Positions 30,501-38,471 of a stretch of DNA of 42,844 bases are shown piece after piece. Position 1 is the first letter of the stretch, and each line of letters opens with the position of its first letter. The position numbers and the translations under genes were made by a program. The DNA comes from PWPS01 sp964573145 (GTDB lineage: Bacteria > Patescibacteriota > Minisyncoccia > Minisyncoccales > PWPS01), in the NCBI GenBank assembly GCA_964573145.1, contig CAZNIM010000003.1:1-42844 (forward strand), given 5' to 3'. The notes beneath the pieces are model-generated. The model saw only the letters and a list, made by a program, of their open reading frames with translations, searched no databases and was not told where the DNA came from.

Positions 30501-33500
30501 CCGGTTGATCTGCTAAGAGTTCCGGAAGTAAAGTCGCCTCCTTGAAGAGAAACTTCGATTTCCACATCGGGCTCTTCAACCGGGTTGTAATACTGATCGG
30601 TAACTCCGGCCATCGGCGGACCTTCAATCTGCTGACCGGCGACGGTGTCTTCAGGCTCTTCAAAGACGGCGATCATAGCGGCCGGGCCGGCAAAAACGGT
30701 AAAGCTGTCGGAGGTGGTTCCGGATATATCGGGGGCGTCAAAATCAATCCGGTGATCACCGGCTCTGGTAATTACAAGGTCGTCAAAGACGGCAAATCCT
30801 TCTTCGTCGACATCGACTTCGGTCGTTCCGGAGGCGAATCCTCCGGTAACCGAAGCGGTGACGGTCAAGCCGACGGTCGGATTATCAAACTGATCAAGAA
30901 CCAAAACGGTCGGCGGGCCGCCGATTATATCACCGGCATCGGCGTCTTCAGGTTGAGTGTCAACGACAATGCTGTCCGGCCCGTCGGGGGTAATTTCAAA
31001 CGGGGCGGAGACGGCATCATTCAGGGCTATCTCCGAATCGAAGACGAGTCGATACTCTCCCGTTTTTTCTATAACCAAGTCGTCAAAGACGGCCAATCCG
31101 TCGGAGCCGGTCATTACGGTAGTCGTTCCGGAGGCGAATTCGGCGTCTCCGATTATTCCGACGGTAATATTAATCCCTTCAATCGGGTTACCCAAATCAT
31201 CTTCCATTATCGCCGTCGGATAACCACCGATAACCTGACCGGCGACGGTATCTTCCGGTTGGGTGAGAACGGAGACACCGACAAGAGAAAACTCCCATTC
31301 TATCGCTCCGTATTCGGGAGCGTTTCTGTCCCCGGCACCACCTCCGGTAGTGCTTCCGGAGATAACTATCTCCAAGTTTTCCCCGGAGATATCATCGAGC
31401 TGGTCGGCTTCGAACTCGTAAGTCCATACTTCCCCGGTGGTGTCGGTTACATCTCTTTCGGCAACCAGAGTATCTATAAGCTGACCGTCCTGATAAAGCT
31501 CAATGGTCGCCGTCGGAATACGGGTTGAATTATCGGTTCTTCTTATTAAAAACCTTAAAGTTTGAGTTCCGCTGAGATGTCCTTGAGGGTCGTCCATAAG
31601 AACCGTAAGTTCGTTGGAATCAGCGGCGTTGAAAGTCTCATACCAGTCCTCGTAAGCGGAAGCGGAAGCGGGGTCGTGTTGGAGATACTCTATATTTCCG
31701 GCAACATTGGTGGTTGCAATTTCGGCAATCGGATAAAGACGGCTCATAACGAGAAACGGATCGGATACGGCAGCGTCAGTCACTCCTTCTACGCTAAAGG
31801 TCAGTTCGTACTCTCCCTCTTCGGTTATTATCAAATAATCGAATTCGGCCAGTCCTTGATCATCGGTATCGACCTCGGTAATCACTCCGTCGAGAGTTCC
31901 TTCGACCAAATCGGCGGTAACGGTAGTTCCTTGAGTGGGATTGCCGAACTGATCTTCGACCAATACGGTCGGCGGGCCTTCTATTCGCCCACCGGTAACC
32001 GAATTTTCCGGCTGTGTGTAGACGGTAACAAGATCGGGGTCGCTATGAATAATTTCAAAAAATGAAGAAGTGGCCGACGCCGGAATGGAATCCGCTTCAA
32101 AGTCGAGTTCATAAATGCCGGCTTCTTCAATGGTTAAGTCGTCAAATTCGGCCAGTCCGTCCGAGTCGGTGGTAACGATGGTTGTTCCGGAAGCGAAGCT
32201 ACCTCCGGAAACGGAAACTTCTACGTCGACCCCCGCCTCTTCTATCGGATTGCCGTAACTGTCGGTCGTTTTAACCGTTGGTGGGCCCTCTATAGAAGTT
32301 CCGGCGACCGACTCGGTCGGTTCGGTGTAAACAGCGATCCCTCCCAAAGGCCCGGCGTTAATTCTGAAAGTCGAAGAAGTGGCATTGCCGTCAATCGAAG
32401 AAGCTTCAAATGAAAGTTGGTAAACTCCGACCGGTTCGACTATCAGATCGTCAAAAGTGGCTACTCCGTCCGAGTCGGTGGTAACGGTAAAGCTGCCGGA
32501 GGCGAAATCGCCACCCAAAAGATTGACCGTAACCTGGATTCCCGACTCTTGGGCCGGATTGCCGAAAGGGTCAACGAGTTGAACGGCCGGCGGGCCTCCA
32601 ATAATTTGACCGGCAACGGTGTCATCCGGTTCGGTGTAAATAATTATGTCATCGGGGCCGGCCGGACCGACTTCGAACTGATCGGAGACGGCGTCATCGG
32701 TCACTCCGACGGCGTCAAAGGTGAGTTGATAAGTGTCCATAACGTCGATTATTAAATCGTCGAACTCGGCCAATCCGTCCGAGTCGGTATCAACTACGAC
32801 CGTTCCCGAAGAAAATGATCCCGAAGACAAGGTAACGGCGACCGAGACTTCTTCAACCGGATTACCGAACTGATCTTCAACCAATGCGGTCGGGGGCCCC
32901 GATATGTTATCTCCGGCGGCGGTGTATTGAGGCTGAACGTAAACCGAGACGGTTTCGGCCTGATCGGGCAAAATCTCAAAGCTTTCGGATACTACCTCCC
33001 CGGTAACTTCGCCCGATGAAAATTCGAGCTCGTAAACTCCCGCCTGCTGGACTACCAGATCATCAAATTCGGCCAATCCGTCCGATCCGGTCATTACAAG
33101 GTAAGTTCCGGAATCAAAGTCGCCACCGATCAGCTCAACCTCAATAACCGCTCCCGCTTCTTCAACCGGGTTTCCAAATTGATCGGCCAACCCGACTCGA
33201 GGAGGTCCTTCCATAAATGTTCCGGCGACGGTGTCTTGAGGCTGATTTTCTACAAAGAGAGCGTCAGCCTGATCGGCAACAACGTCAAAATTGGCGGATA
33301 CGGCGTCGTCTTCAACTCCTTGAGCATCAAAGATAAGTTGATAAGAGCCGGCCTCTTCAACTACCAGATCATCAAATTCGGCCAATCCGTCGGAGTCGGT
33401 ATAAACTCTGGTCTCTCCGGAAGCGAAGCTCGTTCCGACAATTGAAGCCGTAACTCCTATTCCTTCAACCGGATTTCCGACGTCATCGGTAACCAAAGCG

Positions 33501-36500
33501 GTCGGCGGGCCTTCTATCGGTGTGCCGGCGACGGTTTCTTGCGGCTCGACCGATACCGATACGTCGGCGGCGTCGGTCTCTTCTATCTCAAATTGGTCGG
33601 AAACGGCGTCAGCGGCAACTCCGTCAGCGTCAAAGGTGAGCTGATAAGAACCGATATCATCGATTCTTAAATCATCGAATTCGGCCAGGCCGGCGGAGTC
33701 GGTGTCAATCCCAAAACTACCGGAAGAAAACGTTCCGTCCACTGAAACGGTAACCGTATTTCCTTCAACCGGATTACCGAATTGATCTTCGACCAATACG
33801 GTCGGCGGGCCTTCTATCGGCTCACCGGCGATCGTATCTTCCGGTTGAATCGATACGGAGACGGCGTCAGCCGGACCGTGAACCACTTCAAAAGTGTCGG
33901 AAGTAGTGTTCGCTCCCAGTGAAGAGGCTTGAAAGAAAAGTTCGTAGCTTCCGGACTGGTTTCTGGTCAAATCATCGAACTCGGCCAGGCCGTCGGAGTC
34001 GGTAGCGACGGTAGTGGTTCCCGAGGAAAAGGAGGCACCGACGAGACCGACGGTAATGTCAATATCTTCTTCCTGAGCCGGATTTCCAAAGGAATCGATA
34101 AGCTGCACCGTCGGGGGACCCTCTATCGGAGTTCCGGCGACGGTTTCTTGGGGTTGGATATCGATAACGATATCGTCAGCCGGTCCGTGAACCACTTCGA
34201 AAGGGTCGGAAAGAGCGGTCGCCGAAATCGAGTCGGCTGTAAATTCAAGCTCATAATTACCAATCCCTTCAACCGTCAAATCATTGAATGCGGCCATTCC
34301 CTGACTGTCGGTCATCACGGAGTAAGTTCCGGAGGCGAAGTTACCACCGATGAGATCTATTTCTATTTCAATATCTTCTTCCTGAGCCGGATTTCCAAAG
34401 GAATCGATAAGCTGCACCGTCGGGGGACCCTCTATCGGAGTTCCGGCGACGGTTTCTTGGGGCTGGGTAAAGACTTCCAAGTCGGAGGCTGGGGCGGGGA
34501 TAATTTCAAAAGGGTCGGATACGGCGTCACTTACAACCCCTTCGGCGTCAAAGGTGAGTTGATAAGAGCCGACTTCATCGATTTGCAAGTCGTCAAAAAG
34601 AGCCAATCCTTCCGAGTCGGTATCAATCTCAAAACTACCGGAAGTAAACGTTCCGTCCACTGAAACGGTAACGGTATTTCCTTCAACCGGATTTCCGGAA
34701 TTATCACCGACAAAAGCGGTCGGCGGACCTTCTATCGGAGTTCCGGCGACGGTTTCTTGGGGCTGGGTAAAGACGGATACGGTCTCGGCCGGTCCGGAGT
34801 AAATCTCAAAAGGCTCGGTAACGGCCGGCTGATCGACTCCTTCAGCCGTAAATTCAATCTCGTAAATACCGGCCGTTTCGACAACCAAATCACTAAATTC
34901 GGCCAGGCCGTCGGAGTCGGTGTCAATTTCAAGAGTTCCGGAAGTAAAGTCACCCCCCTGGAGAGAAGCGGTGACGGTAATTCCTTCAACCGGATTTCCG
35001 GAATTATCACCGACAAAAGCGGTCGGCGGACCTTCTATCGGAGTTCCGGCTTCACTATCTGTAGGTTGAATATTTACGTTTACCCCGGTAAGAGAAACTT
35101 CCCACTCTATCGCTCCGTATTCGGGAACATTTCTGTCGGGAGGAGGTCCACCGGTTCTGCTTCCTTCCATCAAAATCTCCAACCCTTCTCCACTTTCATC
35201 AATCAGGTCTTCGGTTTCAAACTCGTAAGTCCAAACCTCACCGAAAGGGCTGTTTACGTCTCGACCGGCTTCCAAAGTGTCTATAAGAGTTCCATCCTGA
35301 TAAAGAGTTATCTCGACATCGGGTATTCGAGTCGAGTTATTGGTTCTTCTTACTAAAAATCTTAAAGTTTGAGTTCCGCTGATATGACCCGAAGGATCAT
35401 CGAGTAACACCTCCAGCTCATTGGGGTCTATCGCCGTCTGCGTATACCAATCTTCTTCGGCGTCATCGGAATTGGGGTCGTGTTGAAGATAGCTAATATC
35501 ACCGGTTAAGTTTACCGTGGTTAATTCCTGAGTCGGATAAAGATATTCGGTGGTTCCCGGATCATCGGAGGCGATTTGCCAGCCTCTGGCTTCGGTAAAG
35601 TCATCGAAGCCTTCTTCTCCGAAAAATTGAAGGGGGCCGATAAGATAAAATTCGGGAGAGATGTTGGGAGCATTAAACCGATACTCCAAAGTTTTCTCTT
35701 CACCGGGCTCAAGATCGATATTCCACTCAAGAGTTCCATCTTCGAATCGATCGTAATTTCCGGAAACCACTCTGAACTTTTCGGGAAGCTCTTCGGTAAC
35801 TTTTCCGATAAATCCGTCTTCAAAATCGACAGTTGCCGTCATCAAATAATTGGCGGGAGGATAAATTCTGGTCGGTCCGGTTCTCTCTATTTCCGGATCG
35901 ACATCTTCAACCGAAAAAGAGTCGGTAATCGTTCGGGTTCCGTTTTCGGTGTGGGCGGTAAGAGTTACCGAGTGACTACCCTCGATTTTAATCGGATAGT
36001 GGAGATAATAATCGGGAATCTCGACATAGGAATCACCGGCACAAACTCCACTGTATTTTATTTTGTCGTCGGTTGAAAAATCTTCTTCTTTTTCTTCATT
36101 TTTTATCGATATCTCCAAATCGGCATCACAAATGGTGTGTCCGTCGTCATCGAGAACTCCGACTTGGATGTAAGCCTGATCACCCTTCGAGTAAACCGGC
36201 TTATTAAAGTTAATAGCCAAAACACCCCAGGTAAAGTCCTGAGTCAGCTCGGTTCCGTCTTCCAGCTTTACCGTTATTCTGTTTTTACCCGGCGAAAGAT
36301 TTTTTGAATCGACCTCTATCAGTCCGTCTTTTTCATCAAAAGAGACTTCCTGTTTTTCTCCGAAAGCTTTTCCGCCCGATCTTTGAACCGCCGTCTCAAC
36401 GGCTCGAGGAGGTGGGGATCCTCTGAGCTCTCGACCGCTTTTATCAACCGCCCTCAACTTAAAGGTCGGATTTTCATCGAATTTAAAAGTTTCTTTGGTC

Positions 36501-38368
36501 GCCTCCATTAAATAGTCGACTTCTTCTTTTTCTCCGTAAACTACTTCGGTCCAAACACTATCGAGATAAGCGGTAAAGCCGGCCTTACCGCCGACCACTC
36601 CCCGGAGTTTAATCTCCAACGATTCGACAGCTTCCCAGCTGCTTAAAAACGGAGCGTCATATGAAAAGTAACCGTCATTTAAAAGATTGGAAAACCTATT
36701 GCCGCTCAATGTATCGAGCTCAACCCAGTCTTCGGTTCTTTCGGTTCTGTAAAAAACAATCACTTTGGTTTCGGTGTCGGGAATCGATATTTCCTCTTTT
36801 CCTTCATCTTCTTCGGCAAAGACTTTTTCAAAGCTTCCGAATCGACTCAAAAGACTGTTGATCGAACGAGCCGAAAAATTAATAGCCCTTCTGAATATTC
36901 CGGCGGTTTCTTCTTCGCTTTCATCTTCTACTTCATCACTCGCTTCATCTTCTCCGTCGTCGTCCGATTCGCTCTCTTGGTCACTTTCCTCAACGGAATC
37001 TTGACTTTCTTCGGAGTCGCTTTCTTCATCACTGTCGTCAACTTCTTCCGTTTCTTCGGTCTTCTCTTCTTCTTCATCCGCTTCTTCGGGGTCACTTTCT
37101 TCTTCGTCGATATCGTCTTCTTCCGAATCTTGACTTTCTTCTTTATCTTGCTTTTCACCATCTTTTTCCGAGTCGCTTTCTTCGGGGTCTTCTTCCATCT
37201 CTTCGCTTTCATCGTCTTTTTCATCCTCCTCTTTATCGGTATCTTCTTCGGGGTCACTTTCTTCTTTTTCATCTTCTTCAAAATCGACATCTCCCAAAGA
37301 GAAAGAAAATTTTACCTTCGCTTCCAAAATATCCATCTCTTTCATCTCTTCAAAGGTATGAGGAGCGTCGGCCTTGGCCGAAAACAGAGGCAATCTTCCG
37401 GTTATTCTATTCCACAAAGAGGCGACTTCTTCTTCACTTTCTTCCAATTCTTCCGCGCCTTCTTCTTTATCGCCCTCATCTGCCTCGCTCTCTTCGTCTT
37501 GATCTTTACTGTCATCACTGCTTTCGCTCTCCTCCTTGTCGGTGTCTTCTTCGAGCTCTTCATCTTGTTCTTTTTCATCCACCTCATCATCTTCATCAAC
37601 CTCTTCCACTTCTTCGGTGTCTTCTTCACCATTTTCTTCTTCGGTCTCATCAGCTTCTTCGATGTCTTCTTCAAGCTCTTCATCTTGTTCTTTTTCATCC
37701 TCCTCATCATCTTCATCATCACTTTCTTCATCGCTATCATCTTCATCAACCTCGTCATCTTCTTCCCCTTCTTCGGCGTTTTCTTCATCATTTTCTTCCT
37801 CGTCCTCATCAACTTCATCAGTTTCCGTATCGGGTCGACTTATAAAATCTCCACAAATTATTTTTAGATCTCCTCCCTCGTAAATTGCCGAATTTTGACT
37901 TGAAAAATCATCAACATTGCCCCTCGGACCGACATCGGGCTCACCGGGAACGTTTTCTACAAACTCCCAGTCTCCCTCACAGCCTCCACTGTATAAAACG
38001 GCGGTGTACTCTCCACCGCCGATTACGGAAGAGAGTCTCTCTATCGGACGAACGAATATTCCGGACAAAACCAAAAAGACGGCAATCATCGTTCCGGCGA
38101 ATATTCTGCGAACGGTTCTTATCCTGTCCTCTACGGCCGCTCTTTTCATCTCTTCTTCCGAAGGGCTGCCGACATAACGATAGTCGATTAAATCCTTTTT
38201 ATGAACCAGTCTGACGAGAGTTACCTTTTTCTCTTTTGTAAATTCCGGTCTTTTTTTGGATCTTATCTTGTCGGTAATAGCCAAAAACTCGATATACTCA
38301 TCGGTATATTCCGTGATTCGAGCCGCTTTTTCTATTGGAATGTAGGACGAGTCGGAAAAAAGTCGCAT
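27557..38368 (-). CDS. Giant surface adhesin (3603 aa) with cytoplasmic HTH-like N-terminus, 15 Ig-like repeats and WxL-like C-terminus
   Basis: Residues 1-65 resemble the excisionase/MerR-type helix-turn-helix seen in patescibacterial proteins (YIPIEKAARITEYTDEYIEF). A TM helix (about 89-106) then places the rest outside. Two Glu/Asp/Ser tracts follow (about 178-315 and 357-490). Mixed beta-domains lead to a YLQHDP-containing module, 11 repeats of about 100 aa, a second copy of the module, and 4 more repeats. Each repeat carries variants of TVAGTPIEGPPT, FGNP and TDSDGLAEFDDL, the Big-1/invasin-like layout of a bacterial Ig fold. Then come a carboxypeptidase-like fold, a repetitive beta-solenoid-like region and a WxL-like C-terminal domain (SGYTITAWADYDG, final YYTTIYLMANVNY). 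Its anchor gene overlaps its end. It likely mediates attachment to host cells. Confidence 0.85.
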   Translation of the reverse strand: MRLFSDSSYIPIEKAARITEYTDEYIEFLAITDKIRSKKRPEFTKEKKVTLVRLVHKKDLIDYRYVGSPSEEEMKRAAVEDRIRTVRRIFAGTMIAVFLVLSGIFVRPIERLSSVIGGGEYTAVLYSGGCEGDWEFVENVPGEPDVGPRGNVDDFSSQNSAIYEGGDLKIICGDFISRPDTETDEVDEDEEENDEENAEEGEEDDEVDEDDSDEESDDEDDEEDEKEQDEELEEDIEEADETEEENGEEDTEEVEEVDEDDEVDEKEQDEELEEDTDKEESESSDDSKDQDEESEADEGDKEEGAEELEESEEEVASLWNRITGRLPLFSAKADAPHTFEEMKEMDILEAKVKFSFSLGDVDFEEDEKEESDPEEDTDKEEDEKDDESEEMEEDPEESDSEKDGEKQDKEESQDSEEDDIDEEESDPEEADEEEEKTEETEEVDDSDEESDSEESQDSVEESDQESESDDDGEDEASDEVEDESEEETAGIFRRAINFSARSINSLLSRFGSFEKVFAEEDEGKEEISIPDTETKVIVFYRTERTEDWVELDTLSGNRFSNLLNDGYFSYDAPFLSSWEAVESLEIKLRGVVGGKAGFTAYLDSVWTEVVYGEKEEVDYLMEATKETFKFDENPTFKLRAVDKSGRELRGSPPPRAVETAVQRSGGKAFGEKQEVSFDEKDGLIEVDSKNLSPGKNRITVKLEDGTELTQDFTWGVLAINFNKPVYSKGDQAYIQVGVLDDDGHTICDADLEISIKNEEKEEDFSTDDKIKYSGVCAGDSYVEIPDYYLHYPIKIEGSHSVTLTAHTENGTRTITDSFSVEDVDPEIERTGPTRIYPPANYLMTATVDFEDGFIGKVTEELPEKFRVVSGNYDRFEDGTLEWNIDLEPGEEKTLEYRFNAPNISPEFYLIGPLQFFGEEGFDDFTEARGWQIASDDPGTTEYLYPTQELTTVNLTGDISYLQHDPNSDDAEEDWYTQTAIDPNELEVLLDDPSGHISGTQTLRFLVRRTNNSTRIPDVEITLYQDGTLIDTLEAGRDVNSPFGEVWTYEFETEDLIDESGEGLEILMEGSRTGGPPPDRNVPEYGAIEWEVSLTGVNVNIQPTDSEAGTPIEGPPTAFVGDNSGNPVEGITVTASLQGGDFTSGTLEIDTDSDGLAEFSDLVVETAGIYEIEFTAEGVDQPAVTEPFEIYSGPAETVSVFTQPQETVAGTPIEGPPTAFVGDNSGNPVEGNTVTVSVDGTFTSGSFEIDTDSEGLALFDDLQIDEVGSYQLTFDAEGVVSDAVSDPFEIIPAPASDLEVFTQPQETVAGTPIEGPPTVQLIDSFGNPAQEEDIEIEIDLIGGNFASGTYSVMTDSQGMAAFNDLTVEGIGNYELEFTADSISATALSDPFEVVHGPADDIVIDIQPQETVAGTPIEGPPTVQLIDSFGNPAQEEDIDITVGLVGASFSSGTTTVATDSDGLAEFDDLTRNQSGSYELFFQASSLGANTTSDTFEVVHGPADAVSVSIQPEDTIAGEPIEGPPTVLVEDQFGNPVEGNTVTVSVDGTFSSGSFGIDTDSAGLAEFDDLRIDDIGSYQLTFDADGVAADAVSDQFEIEETDAADVSVSVEPQETVAGTPIEGPPTALVTDDVGNPVEGIGVTASIVGTSFASGETRVYTDSDGLAEFDDLVVEEAGSYQLIFDAQGVEDDAVSANFDVVADQADALFVENQPQDTVAGTFMEGPPRVGLADQFGNPVEEAGAVIEVELIGGDFDSGTYLVMTGSDGLAEFDDLVVQQAGVYELEFSSGEVTGEVVSESFEILPDQAETVSVYVQPQYTAAGDNISGPPTALVEDQFGNPVEEVSVAVTLSSGSFSSGTVVVDTDSDGLAEFDDLIIDVMDTYQLTFDAVGVTDDAVSDQFEVGPAGPDDIIIYTEPDDTVAGQIIGGPPAVQLVDPFGNPAQESGIQVTVNLLGGDFASGSFTVTTDSDGVATFDDLIVEPVGVYQLSFEASSIDGNATSSTFRINAGPLGGIAVYTEPTESVAGTSIEGPPTVKTTDSYGNPIEEAGVDVEVSVSGGSFASGTTIVTTDSDGLAEFDDLTIEEAGIYELDFEADSIPASATSSFFEIIHSDPDLVTVYTQPENSVTGGRIEGPPTVLVEDQFGNPTQGTTVTADLVEGTLDGVITEVDTDDQGLAEFDYLIITEEGEYELTFSVEGVTDAAVSDPFLVMSRLYPIAEIATTNVAGNIEYLQHDPASASAYEDWYETFNAADSNELTVLMDDPQGHLSGTQTLRFLIRRTDNSTRIPTATIELYQDGQLIDTLVAERDVTDTTGEVWTYEFEADQLDDISGENLEIVISGSTTGGGAGDRNAPEYGAIEWEFSLVGVSVLTQPEDTVAGQVIGGYPTAIMEDDLGNPIEGINITVGIIGDAEFASGTTTVMTGSDGLAVFDDLVIEKTGEYRLVFDSEIALNDAVSAPFEITPDGPDSIVVDTQPEDADAGDIIGGPPTVLVLDQFDNPTVGLTVTASVTGGFASGTTEVDVDEEGFAVFDDLVITRAGDHRIDFDAPDISGTTSDSFTVFAGPAAMIAVFEEPEDTVAGQQIEGPPMAGVTDQYYNPVEEPDVEIEVSLQGGDFTSGTLSRSTGIFGTVEFDDLVVEEAGIYELYFYSAELESEAESLPFEVLADNPSQVSVEAQPQDTDAGYPIEGPPTVLVTDQFGNPNEDIQVTVSLSEGEFFSGTTTAATDSQGLAEFNDLVIQDGGDYQLIFNAEGIVSDAVSDTFTVLAGIVITGNVYESDRETISEAGLQVDLAIDGSHHSSTTASTETGEFTFNLPEPLPAGELLTVFIDDVESGMTMTKHPGTQDDLIIDIYLDSVTVRNDYEGLITGLELAHYEVSSLFNYDTDLSIAEGKKILLKSDFTPGLSLITASSADADHPGGDLEIEAGNLLDMESHTLSVGGNYLNQGGLAISEEVDFTAETDNHHISGNMTGSSAFSDVVFSGSGGWEIQNQIGVDDFRVLAGQVGLSSLTLVAGSWENQASITHNEGEVVFTSGAEETILSGDPFYDLTLDNSTGQWLLEDDLTVESQFEIVAGTFLADQNLITFTGSGTPFTVGGSFEVGASTVIFKGSSNSTIPAVDYYYLRTAPETGSPIYTPETGTLSAYEIDLESEGGTVIFDAAGNDTEISTEADFSIRSGQTYLASGLLSVGGSFYNYGTFTRNQGQIEFTSDGEEEIVNDSNPFYDLVFDGDGSWDYRDGAETEPNSTVVESGNPAFINSLTGPTTVNGGELTVDWYLAAHVVASDDNDFDIDTEPDSITVSENSTDPAATVFVYDGGSWVPGTEQTTATDQTGLTPVPGEDGAIKIREYKMTATETETYLYNLEIDSQQGFIFYDWQVDHGQDYLTSAAYGTGESTTVGPAWYRPDPLQINGEKPYSGLNEAPEEGVWYVGMDTAITFTAGPDIHIGDLTEMNLWTNQNFSTLSIDSGSPSGYTITAWADYDGRIKMDQEDFFVDRFPHENDSPAAWDGVCDNDSTQCGFGYSTDSSLSGSDPDRFTDPNFCGAEAGSRCWAGFATEEGSADPIAYSDTATAGEENINLYYKISAPAISRPGSYYTTIYLMANVNY
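30075..31285 (-). repeat. Ig-like repeat array B (4 units of about 300 nt)
   Basis: Four consecutive units coding for about 100 aa each, recognised by variants of AGxxIxGPPT, NP and a D-x-x-G-x-A-x-F-x-D-L strand. It follows the second copy of the YLQHDP module (about 31285-31745). Confidence 0.8.
31790..35090 (-). repeat. Ig-like repeat array A (11 units of about 300 nt)
   Basis: Eleven consecutive units of about 300 nt. Some parts are nearly identical at nucleotide level: for example the segments starting near 34430 and 34729 share over 40 nt at a 299-nt offset. Such recent duplications show active expansion, recombination or gene conversion. They make the copy number in a short-read assembly uncertain. 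Confidence 0.85.
36900..37837 (-). repeat. Glu/Asp/Ser low-complexity coding tracts
   Basis: Two tracts (37426-37837 and 36901-37300) code for almost only Glu, Asp, Ser and Lys, just outside the TM helix of the giant protein. They are probably disordered, strongly negative spacers. A conserved 60-residue island (about 37301-37425, with WNRITGRLPLFSAKA) separates them. Confidence 0.75.
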
Positions 38369-38390
38369 TTCAGTTCAAAATTATTTTGTA

Positions 38391-38419
38391 ATTTTATCAC
38401 TAATGAGCACAATTGTAAA
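38391..38419 (-). promoter_or_regulatory. Promoter of the giant adhesin operon
   Basis: On the minus strand TTTACA (38419-38414) and TAAAAT (38396-38391) are 17 nt apart, with a TG just before the -10. The predicted leader is only about 16 nt and has no Shine-Dalgarno site. Confidence 0.6.
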
Positions 38420-38431
38420 TTTTTTCTTTCC

Positions 38432-38462
38432 TTGAATTTTGACGGATATGTGCTACTATAAT
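38432..38462 (+). promoter_or_regulatory. Promoter of ftsH, nearly leaderless
   Basis: TTGAAT (38432-38437) is followed 16 nt later by TACTAT (38454-38459) with an extended TGC in front, overlapping a TATAAT (38457-38462). Either -10 places the start about 3-6 nt before the ATG at 38472. Confidence 0.5.
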
Positions 38463-38471
38463 CAGACGTCC

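Noticed and set aside
30075..35090. CRISPR-like periodicity
   Set aside because: The period is about 300 nt, repeats are coding and degenerate, and there are no short spacers.
30542..35356. Several Gly/Arg-rich plus-strand frames of 90-330 aa in the repeat region
   Set aside because: They repeat with the same 300-nt period as the Ig-like units on the minus strand, so they are shadows of repeated codons.
36977..37883. Plus-strand frames rich in Phe or Ser opposite the acidic tracts
   Set aside because: They arise from the CTTCTT-like complement of Glu/Asp/Ser codons of the giant protein and have no independent features.
38439..38471. Upstream start of ftsH adding 11 residues
   Set aside because: It lies inside the predicted promoter and would put a polar extension before the first TM helix.
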